Of a stretch of 64,000 bases of DNA, positions 59,903-64,000 are shown piece after piece (the first letter of the stretch is position 1; every line of letters begins with the position of its first letter). The notes beneath the pieces were generated by a model. It saw nothing but the letters and a program-made list of their open reading frames with translations, was not told the DNA's origin and did not search any database. Both the position numbers and the translations under genes were made by a program. Source of the stretch: Buddleja alternifolia (taxonomy: Eukaryota > Streptophyta > Magnoliopsida > Lamiales > Scrophulariaceae); contig CM033396.1 in NCBI GenBank assembly GCA_019426215.1, positions 31,167,154-31,231,153 of the forward strand, in the 5' to 3' direction.

Positions 59903-61002
59903 CAGTGTTTTAAAGAGCAAAGGCATGGAGCGGGATGTTTCATGTCTTTCAGGACAGGGCGTAAGCCTCATGGCGTAGGGCAAATGCCTAGTGATTTTTT
60001 CTATTTATATTAAAAAATATATAAAATAACGTTAAAAATTGATTCAAATTAGCAAAAAAATTACAAAAACTGATGGAGAAAATTTAGGAAAAAAGATTGA
60101 AACAGAGAGTTAAAAAATTAATATATTCAACCATACGAGCTAAAAGTTTAAGTCTTACCTAATACTCTTATTTAAGACCATTATCTTCATCATCGCTCTC
60201 AATTCTAGACATTCAACTTCATTAACACCACCGATTCGCAAATCATCCAATTCATTAACACGTTTCCCTCCGAAAGAGGGTGGACTTTGGCTTGAAAGTT
60301 AGAATAAGCCAGAACCCAAAATTATTAAAATTGGCTAAAACAAGCTAGGCGTATTGTCATACCCCGATAGTTTGAAATATTTTGAGACAATCGGGACATG
60401 TCATATTTTTTTATAGACGAGAGTCTAGAGGCTATTGGAGTATTCTAGAAATGTCTAGAAAATTGTAAAAGACTCTTCAAAGTACTATAATACTCTAAAA
60501 GAATGTATATCCTTATGGAGAGCTCTAGAACGGTGTAGAACTATGTATAGTGTCTTAGATTAATCTAGATGGTAGTAGAAGTATGTCGAATGTCGTAAAG
60601 ATGTGTGGGACTCTCTAGTAATATGTGAATATAATAAATTTTTTAGGATAGAGAATATCCTAAGAAATATTCTTGGAGGCTTCTAGAGAGTCTCTCTCAC
60701 ATCCGTAGGATCAAATGAATTTCCACGATTTATTAAGGAGGTTGATTAGTATAAATAGAAGTAGAAGTCTCATTTGTAAATCAACCAAGTCTAGAACCAA
60801 GTATAAAAACAATTATTGTAAAAGTGATTGAGAGTGATAGTAAAATATTCTCTCAAGCTCCAAAGCTGTGTAAAAGCCCCACCTCATCGGGTGTACGCTC
60901 CACAGGAGTTGTGTCACTCTCCATTGCCCCTGGGCATTTTGGCAATGCCCTGCTTCGAGGCGAGCCCCGGGGCATGCCCCGAGAATGCCTTTAAAAACAC
61001 TG
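59903..61002. mobile_element. hAT-type non-autonomous element, copy B
   Basis: 1100 bases, the same family as copy A and in the same orientation (shared blocks such as GGCGTAAGCC near the left end, TCTAGAA-rich middle, GAGCCCCGG near the right). Ends CAGTGTTTTAAAG and (other strand) CAGTGTTTTTAAAGG. A perfect 8-base target duplication, GTGGCAAC, lies at 59895-59902 and 61003-61010. It lies in the degraded gene. Confidence 0.9.
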
Positions 61003-61276
61003 GTGGCAACACAGTTGCCTAAACCCTATCAATATCTTCAAGCGACCTGGTAAAGTTTCTGTCCAATATATCCTATATATCCAATAAAAAAACCCAAAAA
61101 ATGTAGAAAAATATAAGAAATCCATCATAAAGAACGTTTTTCTATTAAAAATAAAATTAGTTTTGACCTAATGAACATACCTCGTTCCATACATAAGTCA
61201 GGTGTTGACGATAATCACGTCTTACTTGTTTCCGAATTATCTACATATTGAAACTTTGATCATCAGGCACCTCCAT

Positions 61277-61622
61277 TTTTCTGGTTTCTCGACAGTAACA
61301 AGAATGAGAGAGAGGAAATGTTGTAGTACTAGCCAAACCCTCGTTCTCTTCTCTCTGCATGAAACACAAAGTAAGAATTCTGTTTTAAAAACATGATGAG
61401 CGAGATGGAATGCTGATTGAAAATGAGGGTTTTTATACACTTAGCGGCTACATACAAGAAGGGACACGTGTTCCTTCAGTTTAATCTTTATTAATTCTGT
61501 TATTCAAAAAATAATTAATCATTGAAAATGAGGGTTTTTATACACTTAGAGGCTCTTTAGTCTTTATTAATTCTGTTATAAGTTGATTTTTCCTTTCCCT
61601 TCAGTCCAGTCTTTATTAATTT
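61277..61622. other. Upstream region of the degraded gene
   Basis: Holds the 5' flank of the ATG at 61276 (context AGAAAAATGGAGG on the minus strand) and a 37-base direct repeat, TGAAAATGAGGGTTTTTATA (61419 and 61523). No gene seen. Confidence 0.5.
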
Positions 61623-61845
61623 GAGTAAAATGCATTTTGCACCCTTTAAAATAAGGATTTTGGTTGTTTTCACCCTCAAAAGATTAAATTAGCTATTTGC
61701 ACCCTTAAAACCTAAGTCAATGGCAAGTTACACCCCCTTACAATATTTAGGTCAAAGGTCATGGTTGACCAAGGGTAAATCTATCAATACCTTGTGTTCA
61801 ACATAAATTTGATTTTTATTATGCTTGATTTAAGCTTTAGCTCAT

Positions 61846-61888
<43 letters not shown>

Positions 61889-63114
61889 CACACGTGCAGA
61901 TAATAAAAATAGTGCACTAACATGTAGAATTATATTACTACAACTTAATTTTTTTAAATAAAAATTCATAAATATAAAAATAATATGAATAGTTTGAATA
62001 AAAAATAAAACTAAAAATAAGCCATGGTCATTTTTTTTTACTTGTTAAAAATCCAACCTCAAGCATGCTCGAGCTCGGCGTAATACAAATTCTCATCTAA
62101 TATCAAATCGAACGTGAGTAGAAGCAAGTTGAGTTCACTTGACTTAATTGATTGATAGCCCAATGAATATGGTTAATAAATTTTTCTTGTTTTATTGCAT
62201 GTAGGTTTCTCAAAATTTTGGCTCTCTATAAACGTATTTTTTGCCAAAGGAAGGCAACATGTTTTGCAGAAGAGAGATGGAAGGAGATTTCAACCTTTAT
62301 TTGAAGGCAATAGATAGGATATTCAATTAAACCGAGCGATTCGAGCCTGCTTAGTCTCACGATTGACTTGATACTAAACGAGCTTTTATACTCAAGGCTT
62401 GAGCTTGACTTGACGAGCTTCAAGCCGAGCCAGATTTGAATTTGGAAATTCAATGTTTTTAGTTTTTAAGTATAACCAATCATACAAATCCACCAAAAAG
62501 AAGAAAAAAAATGGCAATTTCAAAACATTTCGAAATCGCCACAAGCAAGTTTACGCGCACTAAAATTCCTTAGACTTGACTTCAGAAATTCATAACATTA
62601 GTTATTTCTACATATTATTTTTGTGAAGAACATTTAGAATTAAAATGCACTTGGCTTATTTTTCTAATCTGAACAATCCATATTATCATTGAAACTATGA
62701 ATTTTAGTTTATGAATTATGAGTGATATTTTTATAAAAGTACATGTAAGTATATATTTTTATTATTCGAATATATTATATGAGCCCGAGTTTAATTCAAG
62801 CCGAGCCTACATCAACTCACGCTCGGCTTGAATTTTTTATTCTAGCCCTACTTTCGGCTTAACATTGAAAATTTTCAACCCGAGTTTTTGCGAGTTTCGA
62901 GCCGATCTGGGCTCATTGATAGTTACCTCCACAGGGTAGAAAACCTTTGTGTTACATATTTGCCCTCGGTCAATTGTTAGAAACAACTCTGTAGACTAAG
63001 AAGGTGTAACTTGCCATTGATTGAGGATTTTAGGATGCAAAGTGTTAGTTTATTTTTCTCAAGATGAAAATTGCCTAAAACTCTACTTTCCAGGGCGCAA
63101 AGTGCATTTTACTC
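61623..63114. mobile_element. Long-TIR non-autonomous element (MULE-like)
   Basis: 1492 bases. Left end GAGTAAAATGCATTTTGCACC, right end on the other strand GAGTAAAATGCACTTTGCGCC. Imperfect inverted repeats continue about 120 bases, including CAATGGCAAGTTACACC on both arms. Long TIRs suggest a Mutator-like element, but no clear 9-base target duplication was seen. The interior has an (AT)n run (61848-61883) and GAGCTCGG-type motifs. No transposase. Confidence 0.7.
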
Positions 63115-64000
63115 GGGTTTAATTCAGTTGAGTTGGTTTTTCCTTTCATATGGAAAATGCCTTGCTTACCGTCTGATACATCTTGACTGGTGTACAGACC
63201 AATCTAAGCCGCAGGATTCTTATCAAAGCAATGGGCAACCCAATATCCTGCTTCCTTATCTACCTTCCAAAATTACAATTGCATATTCCAATTTCCAACC
63301 GCCTCTTTTTAATTACTCCCATTTTCCCTCTTCTCTGCTTCCTTATAAATTTTCCTAAATATCTTATTATATCTTATGTATATACATACATAATACATGT
63401 ATTTATATATAAGAGTAAATTACATGCACATCTCCTCCTTTTAGTGCTAATTACTAAATTCCCTTATTTTTGGATAGATTCAGTGAGTCCCCTCAAGAGC
63501 TCTATTCGTAAGATTTACAATAATTTTATTAATAAAAATATGTAAAGTACATGGGGTCTAATTATAAAAATATCTTAACATAAGCGAGATTTTATATAAT
63601 TACGAAAAGATCTATTTTTAATATACTTAACCATAACACGAGGGGTATGTACAGATAATTATTCATATATCTTAATTTTCGCTTGCATTTTGATTTTAAT
63701 TGATGATAAAGTATATGTGGCACCTGAATCTCTTTTTATTTAAGTTGAAATAAATTAGGAGAAAAACTCTAGAACCAATTAAGGGTGTAAGATGAGTCGA
63801 ACCGACTCAAAAAAAGCTCTACTGGAGCTCGCGAGCTCGAGCTTCTACTTAGGTGTTCATAAGCTCACAAGTCAGCTCGAGGGCCTTTATTTTTAATTTA
63901 CATATATATATATATATTTGTGTTTACTTATTATATTCATTATTTTTAATGAAAAATAATACTGATTAAACACTTCACCTGCTAAATGCTAACTGCCAAC
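63115..64000. other. Non-coding right edge
   Basis: No supported gene. A small possible MITE lies at 63411-63667. GAGCTCGCGAGCTCGAGC at 63826 is part of a dispersed motif. A short (AT)n lies at 63901-63918. Confidence 0.5.

Larger units (their letters stand above)
58183..61276 (-). pseudogene. Degraded host gene interrupted by copia and two hAT MITEs
   Basis: Exon-like pieces on the minus strand. Exon 1: 61276-61181 (MEVPDDQSFNM, TAG at 61243, IIRKQVRRDYRQHLTYVWNE/GTATGT). Exon 2: from 61072 after ATATAG (DILDRNFTRSLEDIDRV, then a TAG and ATVLPPLE), cut by the hAT copy at 59903-61002. Exon 3: about 59752-59686, after TTTTCTTTTAAAG (EDPVDFAELKHIVDEYNHKW), ending TTTAG/GTGAGT. A fourth piece lies near 58218-58183 after AACCCAG, at the copia insertion. 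Exons 1 and 2 are in phase. Two TAG codons stand where Gln is plausible. I do not recognise the protein. Confidence 0.45.

Overview
The window is nuclear DNA of a flowering plant, most likely a eudicot. It is AT-rich and has GT-AG introns and plant-type repeats: CACTA, Mutator-like, hAT-like, Ty1/copia and Ty3/gypsy Tat-lineage elements. I see no complete host gene, rRNA, tRNA or CRISPR. Almost everything recognisable is a transposon or the debris of one, with a few broken host-gene fragments in the right half.

Layout. 1-8431: a CACTA transposon on the minus strand, cut by the window edge. It has a TNP2-type transposase pseudogene (6425-3164) and a multi-exon second gene (2837 to the edge) joining a Ptta/En/Spm transposase domain, a DUF8039-like domain and a Ulp1/C48 protease. 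Its 5' end (6430-8431) is microsatellites and hairpin-forming subterminal repeats. 9857-15057: a decayed Tat-type gypsy element (element 1) with a 0.66-kb internal tandem duplication. 15058-38640: a second Tat element (element 2) inserted at the RNase H of the first. Element 2 is itself split by an LTR-like insert (16596-18196), a copia element (18197-26627), unidentified DNA ending in a CACTA 3' end (to 29477), and a solo LTR in its integrase (33950-35190). Element 2 keeps a second RNase H, an integrase with an intron-like gap, and an antisense ORF (38637-36821). It breaks off against a MuDR/MULE transposase remnant (39457-38660).

39460-64000: mostly non-coding DNA with short transposons defined by inverted ends and target duplications: 40596-41243, 49838-50242, two hAT-type copies (58443-59540 and 59903-61002), a long-TIR element (61623-63114), and a MULE-type element with 9-bp target duplications carrying seven 186-bp satellite units (46055-47730). 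A minus-strand copia element (53565-58177) and the two hAT copies sit in a degraded host gene on the minus strand (61276 to about 58183). Fragments resembling GCN1, an LRR receptor kinase and a RING-H2 protein lie at 48.9, 51.4 and 52.5 kb.

The genes do not act together as a pathway. The window is a record of nested insertion followed by decay, with many stops explained by C-to-T change. The most unusual items are the satellite-bearing MULE (46055-47730) and the intron-like interruption in the gypsy integrase (33589-33704). All domain names come from reading translated sequence by eye; no database search was run.
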